Of a stretch of 64,000 bases of DNA, positions 9,716 through 17,690 are shown piece by piece. The translations under genes were made by a program, and so were the position numbers. Every line of letters begins with the position of its first letter. The stretch's first letter is position 1. The stretch is from Dryocola boscaweniae (GTDB lineage Bacteria; Pseudomonadota; Gammaproteobacteria; Enterobacterales; Enterobacteriaceae). Below the pieces are notes generated by a model. The model had not been told where the DNA came from. It worked only from the letters and a program-made list of their open reading frames with translations, and did not search any database. The stretch covers positions 62,001 to 126,000 of the forward strand of contig NZ_JALHAP010000079.1 in the NCBI RefSeq assembly GCF_025215095.1, read 5' to 3'.

Positions 9716-10165
9716 ATGCCGCGCAATTCGCCCTCATTATGCGAGATGCTTTACGGTAATTTTGCCGGTGATCTCGACCTTCAGCAGGTTAGTGAAGAGA
9801 ATCAGGTCATCCTTTCGGTGCTGGGTAATATGCAACGGATCCTTAACTGCCGCGCCGGGACTCTGGCACATTTACCGGACTATGGCCTGCCGGACATGAC
9901 CACCATTCTGCAGGGGCTTCCGGGCACGGCACATAAACTGATGGCCACGTTGTCAACGGTTCTGCTGAAGTATGAGCCGCGCCTGAAATCCATTGAGGTG
10001 GTACTGCTCGATCAGCACGTCCCCGGCGAACTGCGGTATGCCATCTATGCCGAACTCACAGACGTGGGCCTGGTGCGGTACGGCACTGAGTTTATGCCGG
10101 AAGGACGCGTTTTAATTCGCCATATGAAACAACAAAGCTATCTCGATCATCAGGTACAACTGTAA
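9716..10165 (+). CDS. tssE: TssE, T6SS baseplate (gp25-like), copy 1
   Basis: A 149-residue gp25-like baseplate protein that initiates sheath assembly. Visible family features are PSLCEMLYGNF at the start, VILSVLGNMQRILNCR, the conserved LPDYGLPDM, and KYEPRL with GELRYAI toward the end. I prefer the ATG at 9716 over the one at 9710 because the GAGGGG Shine-Dalgarno sits at the right distance and because the second copy (13973) starts at the equivalent residue. The gene follows the immunity gene closely. A vgrG fragment begins 25 bp after the stop. Confidence 0.9.
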   Translation: MPRNSPSLCEMLYGNFAGDLDLQQVSEENQVILSVLGNMQRILNCRAGTLAHLPDYGLPDMTTILQGLPGTAHKLMATLSTVLLKYEPRLKSIEVVLLDQHVPGELRYAIYAELTDVGLVRYGTEFMPEGRVLIRHMKQQSYLDHQVQL

Positions 10166-10190
10166 TCCGCCCATATTCATAACTGCTAAT

Positions 10191-10429
10191 GCCCGGCCAG
10201 CACGCCGATGGATGTGCAGGTAAGCGTCCGGAATGCGGCGGCAACCACCGGTGAACATTATCGCTACGCGGGGCCATACCGTGCAGCGGGGAAAGACACC
10301 ACCTCTGAGCCGGAAACCGAAAGCGGAGCCTTTTATGCCCGCATTCACCATGAACACGCCCTCAATCAGGCCATTCGCCTGCAACTGTTCAGTAACGCCA
10401 GCCACCCGCCAGCCGGATGGCTCAACTGA
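10191..10429 (+). pseudogene. vgrG internal fragment (duplication scar)
   Basis: About 210 bp matching the inside of the vgrG gene at 4460: bases 10191-10401 align with 5181-5391 without gaps. The last 107 bp (10295-10401 = 5285-5391) are identical, while the first half has diverged. In vgrG frame it reads from about 10208 (MDVQVSVRNAAATTGEHYRY) and stops at 10427-10429. It has no start of its own and is the remnant of a second vgrG whose ends are lost. Confidence 0.85.
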
Positions 10430-10922
10430 GCTGACACGCTTTTATGCCAGCCATGTTATGGGTGTACTGGCGCAGTGTGCTGACTGTGACTGGCATGCCT
10501 TTCTGTTCAATGGCATCACTCAGTGGTGGTTCCCTGGAGAAATGCATTGGCAGTCACTTGCCATCATGCCCTCTGAAGTAGAAATACCGACTAATCATAT
10601 TATCAGGCTTGATAAAGCCGCCTGGCAGCAGATTACGGATAAGCCAGAGGTTACCAGTGTATTGAATGAATGGCAGAAAATGCCAGCCAGCAAGGCATTT
10701 CCACCCTGTGCACAGCGTTTGATGGTGATAAAGGCACTGAATAAAAGTAAAGAGTCGGGCTCGTTATCCCCTGCGGATCAGAAAGTGTACGCGCTGTATT
10801 ATCTTAATGGTGGGCGGCAGGAGCTGGAATCAGATGCGCTGAAGGCTGCATTACCAAAGGTGCTGAATAGGACACGGTCGCTGGCAGAGGTATTGGTAAA
10901 TCTTGCGGAAACACAGTACTGA
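10405..10922 (+). pseudogene. 3' remnant of a DUF4123 (T6SS adaptor/chaperone) gene
   Basis: Following directly on the vgrG scar, a different frame encodes about 170 residues, from GSTELTRFYASHVMGVLAQ to LAEVLVNLAETQY. The start TRFYASHVMGVL...WHAFLFNGITQWWFP resembles the C-terminal part of DUF4123 proteins (typically RFYDPRVL...FFG.I..WL). These are Tap/Tec-type adaptors that load effectors onto VgrG. The N-terminal part is missing and no ribosome-binding site precedes the first in-frame ATG (10458), so I treat it as a broken gene. An apparent start at 10233 would only translate vgrG sequence out of frame. Confidence 0.6.
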
Positions 10923-10967
10923 AAATCTGAACAGTTAATGGTGTTTGCTTCGATCAGGGAAATAAAA

Positions 10968-11489
10968 ATGGGATTTTTTAAGTCTTACGACAAAGTTGAT
11001 AACGCCGTCAATCGCGGCTATGCCCACTGGGGTAAATGGATCTGGGGCAGTTTATTGGCAGTGGTTCTGGCATACGGTGGCTGGCTAATCTGGGCATCAA
11101 TCTGGGGGCCGCCGACGGGTGGCGTCACGTTAATCATTCACAGTGAAATTGACCGCCCCATTTTGGGGTTTAGCGTCAATGGCGTGGCGGGTGCGAATGC
11201 CTCGGCATATAACAAAAACAACCCGTATGGGAAGGGAGCAGGTAAAACAACCTGCTGTGGCAGTATTAGCGGGAAAACTGCCGAGGTTATCTGGATGCTA
11301 AGCACAACCCGTGCTCAGTATGATGCAGGGCTTCGCAAGGAAACTCGCCGTGTTGTAATGCCTTTGCCTGAACGAAAGTGGGGAGAGAATGATTTACATG
11401 TTCACTTTTTACCCGGGGATAAGGTGTTACTGGGCTGGAGTGATAATGCCTGGTCGCCTTATGAAAAAGGTCCAGAAAAGATGAAATAA
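10968..11489 (+). CDS. DUF3304-like membrane-anchored protein, tandem copy 1
   Basis: A 173-residue protein with one N-terminal transmembrane helix (about 18-42, IWGSLLAVVLAYGGWLIW) and an outward domain. That domain contains HSEIDRPILGFSVNGVAG and a CCG motif followed by a beta strand with V.W, the pattern of DUF3304 proteins. Proteins of this type often accompany DUF2235/Tle1 lipase genes and are candidate immunity or accessory factors; one lies just downstream. The start at 10968 (MGFFKSYDK) follows a GGGA ribosome-binding site and matches the paralogue at 11512, so the upstream ATG at 10938 is rejected. Confidence 0.65.
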   Translation: MGFFKSYDKVDNAVNRGYAHWGKWIWGSLLAVVLAYGGWLIWASIWGPPTGGVTLIIHSEIDRPILGFSVNGVAGANASAYNKNNPYGKGAGKTTCCGSISGKTAEVIWMLSTTRAQYDAGLRKETRRVVMPLPERKWGENDLHVHFLPGDKVLLGWSDNAWSPYEKGPEKMK

Positions 11490-11511
11490 CAGGTGAGTCA
11501 GGGAAATAAAA

Positions 11512-12033
11512 ATGGGATTTTTTAAGACTTACGACAACATTGATAACGCTGTGAATCGTGGCTATGCCCGCTGGGGTAAATGGATCTGGGGCAGTTTATT
11601 GGCAGTGGTTCTGGCATACGGTGGCTGGTTAATCGGGGCATCAATCTGGGGGCCGCCTACCGGGGGGGTAACGTTAATTATTCACAGTGAAATTGACAGA
11701 CCTATTTTGGGATTTAGTGTTAACGGAGTGGCGGGATCAAATGCGTTTGCCCATGGTGGTGGTGGTGCCACCTGCTGCGGCACCATCAGCGGAAAAACAG
11801 CGGAAGTTATCTGGACGCTTGATATTACTCATGAGCAGTATCTTAAAGGTATGCGCCTGGAAAAACGTCGGGTTGTTATGCCAATGCCAGAAAGAAAATG
11901 GGGAGAGAATGATCTGCATGTTCACTTTTTACCCGGAGATAAAGTCTTACTGGGCTGGAGCGATAATGCCTGGTCGCCTTATGAAAAACGTCCTGATACT
12001 CCAGATAAGTCTGCAAAGCAGGAGCATAATTGA
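11512..12033 (+). CDS. DUF3304-like membrane-anchored protein, tandem copy 2
   Basis: A 173-residue tandem paralogue of the preceding gene. Similarity extends into the ribosome-binding region (cagggaaataaaaatggg in both), which implies recent tandem duplication. The transmembrane helix and the last 60 residues (PERKWGENDLHVHFLPGDKV in both) are almost unchanged. The region around NASAYNKNNPYG / NAFAHGGGG has diverged in sequence and length. Its stop overlaps the start of the DUF2235 gene by one base (TGATG), so the three genes form one transcription unit. Confidence 0.65.
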   Translation: MGFFKTYDNIDNAVNRGYARWGKWIWGSLLAVVLAYGGWLIGASIWGPPTGGVTLIIHSEIDRPILGFSVNGVAGSNAFAHGGGGATCCGTISGKTAEVIWTLDITHEQYLKGMRLEKRRVVMPMPERKWGENDLHVHFLPGDKVLLGWSDNAWSPYEKRPDTPDKSAKQEHN

Positions 12034-13817
12034 TGGATATCGAAAATATCATTGCTGCCGCCAGTCGCGCGCAGCAGGCAGAAGAAGCCGGGTTGGGAAA
12101 CTGTTCACGTATTTGGCATGTTGGTTTCTTTTTTGATGGCATCCATCGGAATATTGACCAGGATGCACCGGATCAACGTCTTAGTAATGTGGCGCGCTTG
12201 TTCAGAGCATTTCCAGATCAGAAGCAAGATGCTCCGCAAAATACTCATAATAAATTTTATTTATCAGGTCTTGGGACACCATTTAATGAAGAACTTACTG
12301 AGAAACTGCATACCATTATGGATAGTGCGCAAGGCTCTGCACTGGATGATTTGAAAGATCAGCCAAAAGAAATGGCAAAAGATGCTGGCCTTGATTATTT
12401 GAAAGGTGGTAACTGGTGGGAGGTTTTAAAGGACTCAGGAAAAAAACTGATAAACCCTTCAGAGTGGAAATCGCTGGCGGGGGATGTAGCTAAAAACGCA
12501 GCAAAGAAATCAGGTATCGAGGCAACCCCCTGGTTGCGTGATAATCCCGCTATTGCAGATATGTTAGTTACCGGTGTCGATACGCGAATAAATTCGGCAA
12601 AATTACGTTTTGAGCGGTTTTTTGAACGAGCCAAAACTAATAGCCCTGTACCGATCAAACTAATCTCGATTTCACTCTTTGGATACGATGTTGGAGCAAC
12701 TCTTGCACGTAAATTTATTGATACGCTGCTTGATGATATTTGTCAGAAGCAGGGTGATAAACATACTTACCAGGGGATCTCCGTAGAGATTGTTTTTACA
12801 GGCCTGTTTGACTGTGCTCGTCATACCCCTGCCAATAATAATGGTGTGGACTGGTTTATTTCTACTTTCGGGGGGCCAGTAAAAGGTATCAGTGTGTTGC
12901 TGGGTGATAAATCTATCGACCAGGAATCGGCATTACCTGATACGGTCAAAAACGCGCTGCATCTGGTTGCCGCCCATGAAAACCGGCCCTGGCGCCGTCT
13001 TTATTGCCTGGGGGGAAGTAACAGTAAGCATCAGGAAGAACTGTTGCCCGGATGTGCAGAGGACGTAGGGGGTGGCCTGAAACCGAATGAACAAAAACCG
13101 AGCGCGGAACTCTGTCGGGTAGCTTTGCACCGGATGTACAGAGCGGCGACGATGGCCGGCGTCCCTTTTCCTGATTTTCAAAATTTGCGGGCTCAATCTG
13201 AAACAGTTGCAAACTATTTCATCATGCAGGATAAGGTTAAGAACAAGTCTGTCGCTCAATGGACAAAGCTGTATCAGCAAGCGGTGCCTTTTAAGGCCGT
13301 CAGTATCGGAGCGCAGAACCGTCATCTGGACAGCTATATTGAGTGGCTTGGGCGACAATACTATCAATACCGCTGTGAGTGCATGAAGTATGAAAAACAA
13401 CGCGGCGATATTTTAGCCTCCGCTGGTGCTTCTGCCGGGCTATTGGGGATTTCATCACAGGCAAAAGAAGCTTCAAGGCACTACCAGAATGAACTTGATG
13501 TGTTGCATAAAAATTGGGGATGGCTGGACGATGTCCATGATGCCGCAATAAGGATGAAGAACAGTATGGAAAACGATCCTAATGATAAGCGTATCCAAAT
13601 CGTGCCTGATATTTATAGGCCTGCATTGAGGCGTGCGAGACGTTTTCTCGATTATGCGCATGCAGCTTATCTTGGTCAGCCTCAACCTTTCCCTGAAGAT
13701 AACGCGCCCTCAGAAATGTATGCCTGGTTTGTTCATGATCGACAAGCAGTAGAAAAAGGGGCTGGTATTTCTCAGGACTTCCTGGTTATCCGTTCAATGG
13801 AAAAACCTGAAGCGTAA
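12033..13817 (+). CDS. DUF2235/Tle1-like protein with altered catalytic residues
   Basis: A 594-residue protein with the layout of the DUF2235 lipase domain used by Tle1 T6SS phospholipases. Visible are VGFFFDGIHRN near the N-terminus, SNVARLFRAF, KFYLSGLGTPF, the nucleophile-elbow region SISLFGYDVGATLAR (about 213-226), FTGLFDCARH (about 256-264), HLVAAHENRPWRRLYC, and PGCAEDVGGGL (about 339-349). Active family members carry G-F-S-R-G-A and H-S-D-V/I-G-G-G. Here Asp219 stands at the serine position and Ala342 at the histidine position; Asp260 is kept. It may therefore be inactive as a lipase or use other chemistry. ATG 12033 is preferred over TTG 12030. Confidence 0.72.
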   Translation: MDIENIIAAASRAQQAEEAGLGNCSRIWHVGFFFDGIHRNIDQDAPDQRLSNVARLFRAFPDQKQDAPQNTHNKFYLSGLGTPFNEELTEKLHTIMDSAQGSALDDLKDQPKEMAKDAGLDYLKGGNWWEVLKDSGKKLINPSEWKSLAGDVAKNAAKKSGIEATPWLRDNPAIADMLVTGVDTRINSAKLRFERFFERAKTNSPVPIKLISISLFGYDVGATLARKFIDTLLDDICQKQGDKHTYQGISVEIVFTGLFDCARHTPANNNGVDWFISTFGGPVKGISVLLGDKSIDQESALPDTVKNALHLVAAHENRPWRRLYCLGGSNSKHQEELLPGCAEDVGGGLKPNEQKPSAELCRVALHRMYRAATMAGVPFPDFQNLRAQSETVANYFIMQDKVKNKSVAQWTKLYQQAVPFKAVSIGAQNRHLDSYIEWLGRQYYQYRCECMKYEKQRGDILASAGASAGLLGISSQAKEASRHYQNELDVLHKNWGWLDDVHDAAIRMKNSMENDPNDKRIQIVPDIYRPALRRARRFLDYAHAAYLGQPQPFPEDNAPSEMYAWFVHDRQAVEKGAGISQDFLVIRSMEKPEA

Positions 13818-13972
13818 ACATCACTAGCTTCCGTTAAACCGCAACCAACAGCACCGTTCGTGCGCAATTGCTAAAAAACCGTAGGAAGAGGGTGAGATCT
13901 TAAAAAGATGGAGTAAAACCGTCTGAATTTTTCATTAGCAACAAAATCACTAAATAATGATGGAAGTTAACC

Positions 13973-14422
13973 ATGACCCGAAATATCCCCTCTCTGTGCG
14001 AGATGCTTTACGGTAACTTTGTAGGTGGACTCGATCTTCACCAAGTCAGTGAAGAAAATCAGGTCATCCTGTCAGTGCTGGACAATATGCAACGAATCCT
14101 TAATTGTCGCGCCGGAACACTGGCGCATTTACCGGATTACGGTCTGCCGGATATGACCACCATTCTGCAGGGCCTGCCAGGAACTGCACACAAGCTGATG
14201 TCCACGCTCTCAGCCGTACTACTCAAATATGAGCCTCGCCTGAGCGCCATTGAGGTGGTGCTGCTTGAGCCGGACATTCCGGGAGAGCTGCGTTATGCCA
14301 TTGATGCTGAGCTGAAAGAGGTGGGACTGGTACGTTACGGCACGGAGTTTATGCCTGAAGGGCGGGTGTTACTTCGACACTTTAAGAACCAACAGTATCT
14401 TGACACGACAACCCGTATGTAA
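13973..14422 (+). CDS. tssE: TssE, T6SS baseplate (gp25-like), copy 2
   Basis: A 149-residue second gp25-like TssE, about 83% identical by eye to the copy at 9716. The central block from QVSEENQVILSVL to GTAHKLM is almost unchanged. Most differences are at both termini and around the central KYEPRL segment. It is intact, with its own start context 155 bp after the Tle1-like gene. Two TssE genes bracketing one cargo region suggests the region grew by duplication of a vgrG-cargo-tssE unit. Which copy is used cannot be told from sequence. Confidence 0.9.
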   Translation: MTRNIPSLCEMLYGNFVGGLDLHQVSEENQVILSVLDNMQRILNCRAGTLAHLPDYGLPDMTTILQGLPGTAHKLMSTLSAVLLKYEPRLSAIEVVLLEPDIPGELRYAIDAELKEVGLVRYGTEFMPEGRVLLRHFKNQQYLDTTTRM

Positions 14423-14436
14423 GGCCAGATAACAGC

Positions 14437-14601
14437 ATGTCAGTAAAATCACAGTTCCTTAAAAAACTGCAGGCCAGACAACCCACTCCGGTCTCGTTTA
14501 CCAGCAAAACTCAGGCCGATATAGCGGGTACAGAAATATTAAGAGTTATTTCTTTGCTTTTAGTCATTGCATATTTACCTGACGAAATGGTCAATAGCTG
14601 A
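14437..14601 (+). pseudogene. Short ORF, probable truncated 5' end of a T6SS-linked gene
   Basis: A 54-codon ORF starting 15 bp after tssE copy 2. The first 32 residues (MSVKSQFLKKLQARQPTPVS and following FTSKTQADIA) look like a genuine protein start. The remainder is hydrophobic and unlike it, as if a deletion joined unrelated sequence. I do not recognise the parent gene with certainty. It may equally be a small protein in its own right. Confidence 0.3.
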
Positions 14602-14647
14602 CGGAGAACAGAGCCCCTAATTAACGAAATAATTCACGGATACAGCG

Positions 14648-15046
14648 ATGAAAAAAATAAGCCTCTTACTGGTGTTGAGTGTCCTTTTCACCCTGCAGGC
14701 TGAGGCTGCGCGTGGAAGACAGCCCTGTTCAGGTTCAAAAGGCGGCATAGCACACTGTACTTCGGATGGTCGTTTTGTCTGTAATGACGGGAGTCTGAGT
14801 CAGTCGAAGCGATTCTGTTCCGGGTATGGTTCCTCAGAAGTCCGCAACCCGGTAAAACCTTCCACTTCCACCCGTAAAACGCAGACGAAAAAGGTGACAA
14901 CTGCGAAAAAGCAGAAACCGCAACGTGTTGCAGAAAACGACGAACCGATCAGTACCCAACCCCAACAGCCAACATGCGCTCCCCTCTATATGGCCAGCAG
15001 GCCCGGATACACCCATTTACCGATTTGCTCAGGGAATCAGTATTAA
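14648..15046 (+). CDS. YdcA-like secreted cysteine-containing protein
   Basis: A 132-residue protein with a clear signal peptide (MKKISLLLVLSVLFTLQAEA, cleavage after AEA). It is followed by PCSGSKGGIAHCTSDGRFVC and NDGSLSQSKRFC, which closely resembles the small E. coli protein YdcA. Four cysteines in this module probably form disulfides in the periplasm. Unlike the roughly 57-residue YdcA, it continues with a Lys/Thr/Pro-rich linker and a C-terminal segment with two more cysteines (PTCAPLYMASRPG, LPICSGNQY). Function unknown. Confidence 0.65.
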   Translation: MKKISLLLVLSVLFTLQAEAARGRQPCSGSKGGIAHCTSDGRFVCNDGSLSQSKRFCSGYGSSEVRNPVKPSTSTRKTQTKKVTTAKKQKPQRVAENDEPISTQPQQPTCAPLYMASRPGYTHLPICSGNQY

Positions 15047-15123
15047 TCGGCTATAGCAAAGGCCCCTTGCCCGTTATTCAGATTAAATAGTCAGGATTAA
15101 AATAAGAAAGGAAAAAATAAAAC

Positions 15124-15710
15124 ATGGCACGAAGAAAAAAAGATGACAATGCTGCGGGTATTATCCTGATTATTATTGGTGTAATTGCCTGGGGTGTTTA
15201 TGTCGCGGTAAGAGCATTAATCAATCTTAATGAACAATTCATTGAATCTGTATCGAATCCGGCTGGCGTCATCGGTCTGTTCTTTGGTTTGCTGATAGCC
15301 GTTGCGCTGATAATACGAATTTTCATTTACCGGGGCTTCAGGAAGAAAAAAACGGAGTTTGAACAGGCCGTGTCAGCCTGGCACAGAAAGAGAAAGCCTT
15401 TGAAGAAACCGTCAGTACTGAAGTGGCTCGCGGCCTGTATCAGGAAAAGAAACAGCTTTCCGGTCAGTGGGACGACGTTCATGCCATGATTTCCTGCGAT
15501 GACGCCCCCGCACTTGAAAAGACACTGCATGACCATCTGGAAAGCTACCGGATTAACAGGGTTAACCTGCGTAAGGAGTTTTTCCGGGTCGAACTCAGTC
15601 GAATTATTGATGAGGTGGAGCGTCATCATGGGCAGGTTGAATATATTGCCGATCCGGTGGCGTTACAGTATCTGCAGAGTCTCGAATATGCAGAAAGCGA
15701 AGCCGCATAA
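15124..15710 (+). pseudogene. Frameshifted two-helix membrane protein gene
   Basis: The first frame (15124-15489) encodes MARRKKDDNAAG, two transmembrane helices (about 12-32 and 45-68) and a basic stretch ending in EFEQAVSAWHRKRK. The second frame, open from 15363, encodes LAQKEKAFEETVSTEVARGL and on to QYLQSLEYAESEAA, ending at 15710. Joining them near 15370-15385 gives one protein of about 195 residues with a helical cytoplasmic tail. The shift is -1, equal to a one-base deletion. No slippery heptamer lies at the switch point, and the A7 run at 15346-15352 is followed by a stop in the new frame. Family not recognised. Confidence 0.6.
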
Positions 15711-15756
15711 ACAATAACCTTCCACAGTTCCAGGCACGTCAGATGGATATCTGGTC

Positions 15757-17133
15757 ATGAATGACATCACCTCACGTAAAATCAAAACCGGCGGCGACCC
15801 GCGCACGCTACCGGATTATGCCGCCCTGCGCGATGAACTAAGTAAGCTGACACATCCGGCCCGGCCGGATGTGAACTGGTCGTATGCAGAGAAACTTTGC
15901 CTGTCGCTTTTTGAAACCAACGGCGTTGAAATGCAGACCGCCGCCTGGTACACGCTGGCGCGTACGCAGCTGGCCGGGGTTTTCGGGCTTAATGAAGGGC
16001 TGGCGATACTCGAGGCACTGATAAGTCATCAGTGGGAGGCGCTGTGGCCTCAGCCGGTCCATGCCCGCATGGAAATCCTCAGCAGTCTGAGTCAGCGCCT
16101 GCAGCAGCGGATGCGCTCGCTCCCGCTGAATTACAGTGACCTCAGCCAGTTGTACCGGGCGGAGCAGTTGCTTACCGGTCTGGGGGAGGTGTTGCAGCGT
16201 CTGGAGCTTAAACACCTGAGCCAGCTCGATACGTTGCGTACCCTGATGCACAGCAGTGTTGTTCGGCTGGAAAACAGCGATGGTATTACCAGCACAGGGC
16301 CAAACATTCAGCCCAGTATTGTGTTGCCTGCTACCGTGATGAATGATGCAACAACAGCCATGAGGGACCTTACTAGTCCCGCTGAAGATACGCCAGACAG
16401 TGCAGTTAAGTGGGTATATGTCGCGCAACCGGAACAGCAGCCGAACGGGGAAGTGCTGGCGGCAACGCCCACCCCGGTAAAAAAGTGGAAATCCTTCGCT
16501 GCCGGGATGTGTGCCATGCTGGTGATAAGCACAGTCGCAGTGTGGAGCTGGCAATATCTTCACCGGCCTGACCCGCTACAGACTCAGCTTGCTGCATCCC
16601 TGGCACCGTTACCTGCACCTCTCGCGCCTGAAAAGCTGGATATGTTGCGTCAGCAGACTCCATTGCCGAAGGAACTTATCGCCCAAACACAAAAGCAGCT
16701 TGCCCGACTGGATAAATTGCCTCCTGACTGGAATATTACTTACAGCCGAAAACTTACAGAACAGGCTCTGGTGCTGTGGCCGGAGCAGGCTAAGCCTCTG
16801 ATACAACAGTGGCAACAACAGGTTAACGTCTCAGCGTTGTCAACTGACGCAATGGATGGCTGGCATGAAGGCATGATACAGCTTCAGGCACTTGCCGATA
16901 AACTGAATGCGCTTGACGGTCAGAAGGGAAAATACATCACCGTCAGTGAACTTAAATCGCAGGTTTTTGGCATGCTGACAAGCTTCAGGCGGACTGTTCC
17001 GCTGGAAGAACAATTTCGTCTGCTGAATCAGTTGCCTGAAGATTCGCTGCAACGTCAGCAGCAAATCAGCCAGGCTGAGCAGCACCTCCGGGCTCAAATC
17101 TATACGCTGGTGCAGGAAAGACAACGTGACTGA
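15757..17133 (+). CDS. VasL/TssA-like T6SS accessory protein
   Basis: A 458-residue protein with an ImpA-type N-terminal domain (LTHPARPDVNWSYAEKLCLS to LWPQPVHARMEILSSL, about 30-115). It then has a linker, one transmembrane helix (about 248-268, GMCAMLVISTVAVWSW) and a C-terminal VasL-like helical domain (LPPDWNITYSRKLTEQALVLWP). Membrane-bound relatives of TssA of this sort are thought to act at sheath capping or anchoring. It is distinct from the tssA at the left edge. It is the last intact T6SS gene before decayed sequence. Confidence 0.75.
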   Translation: MNDITSRKIKTGGDPRTLPDYAALRDELSKLTHPARPDVNWSYAEKLCLSLFETNGVEMQTAAWYTLARTQLAGVFGLNEGLAILEALISHQWEALWPQPVHARMEILSSLSQRLQQRMRSLPLNYSDLSQLYRAEQLLTGLGEVLQRLELKHLSQLDTLRTLMHSSVVRLENSDGITSTGPNIQPSIVLPATVMNDATTAMRDLTSPAEDTPDSAVKWVYVAQPEQQPNGEVLAATPTPVKKWKSFAAGMCAMLVISTVAVWSWQYLHRPDPLQTQLAASLAPLPAPLAPEKLDMLRQQTPLPKELIAQTQKQLARLDKLPPDWNITYSRKLTEQALVLWPEQAKPLIQQWQQQVNVSALSTDAMDGWHEGMIQLQALADKLNALDGQKGKYITVSELKSQVFGMLTSFRRTVPLEEQFRLLNQLPEDSLQRQQQISQAEQHLRAQIYTLVQERQRD

Positions 17134-17150
17134 TGTAAAAGGAACTGGCG

Positions 17151-17588
17151 GGGTGGATAAAACACAGCGACACCGGAATCACTGGACGATAGCCGAAATC
17201 ACGTTCGTGGAACAACAACATGGATAGATCTCTGCCATCGAAATAGGGAAAAGCTGGGCAGAAGCGTCAGTGCGGTGAGGGCACAGTGACCAAACTGGGG
17301 ATTGGGAAGTGACATAACCGTCCCTGGACTGAAATGGAACAGGCACTGATGCTGGCGCATCACAGAAAAGGGATTGACGGAATGAAGGCGTTGCTGCCCG
17401 GTCACACCCGGAGGGCCACTTTTGCCCGGGCCGGAAAAATGGGCCTGACGGAGACCCGGCTCTGGCAGTCTGATGAAGACGACCTGTTAAGGGAATTATA
17501 TCCAGCACTTGGCATCTCTGGCGTGCGGGAGAAACTTCCCCACAGAACGATCTCGTGGATCAAACATAGGGTCAAGTTCCTGGGGTGA
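17151..17588 (+). pseudogene. Decayed gene with SANT/Myb-like repeats
   Basis: Three degenerate copies of a helix-turn-helix repeat are visible in different frames. They are NHWTIAEITFVEQQHG then a stop (17151-17226), GRSVSAVRAQ then a stop (to 17289), and from 17334 MEQALMLAHHRKGIDGMKAL, RATFARAGKMGL, and WQSDEDDLLRELYPALGISG with RTISWIKHRVKFLG. The alternation of W-x-x-x-E-x-x-x and LGRSxxAVRA motifs resembles SANT/Myb-like DNA-binding repeats. At least two frameshifts or stops interrupt it. The final part (17334-17588, 84 codons) could still be translated. Confidence 0.45.
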
Positions 17589-17690
17589 GTTCCCTTAAAA
17601 GAACAAAGCGATAAATACCTTTTGGGATAGATTTAAGCGTGCCCTTAACGATTTTCTCCGGAAGTTAAATAATAATTATTGGGTGATAAC

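Noticed and set aside
10233..10922. A single 229-residue gene starting at 10233
   Set aside because: The first 57 or so residues are vgrG sequence read out of frame; only the part after about 10405 resembles a protein family.
10938..10967. Ten extra N-terminal codons on the first DUF3304-like gene
   Set aside because: The tandem copy starts at the equivalent of 10968 behind the same ribosome-binding site.
15346..15352. A7 run as a programmed -1 frameshift site for the split membrane protein
   Set aside because: The target frame has a TGA at 15360-15362, so a slip at this run would stop at once; the real switch lies further downstream.
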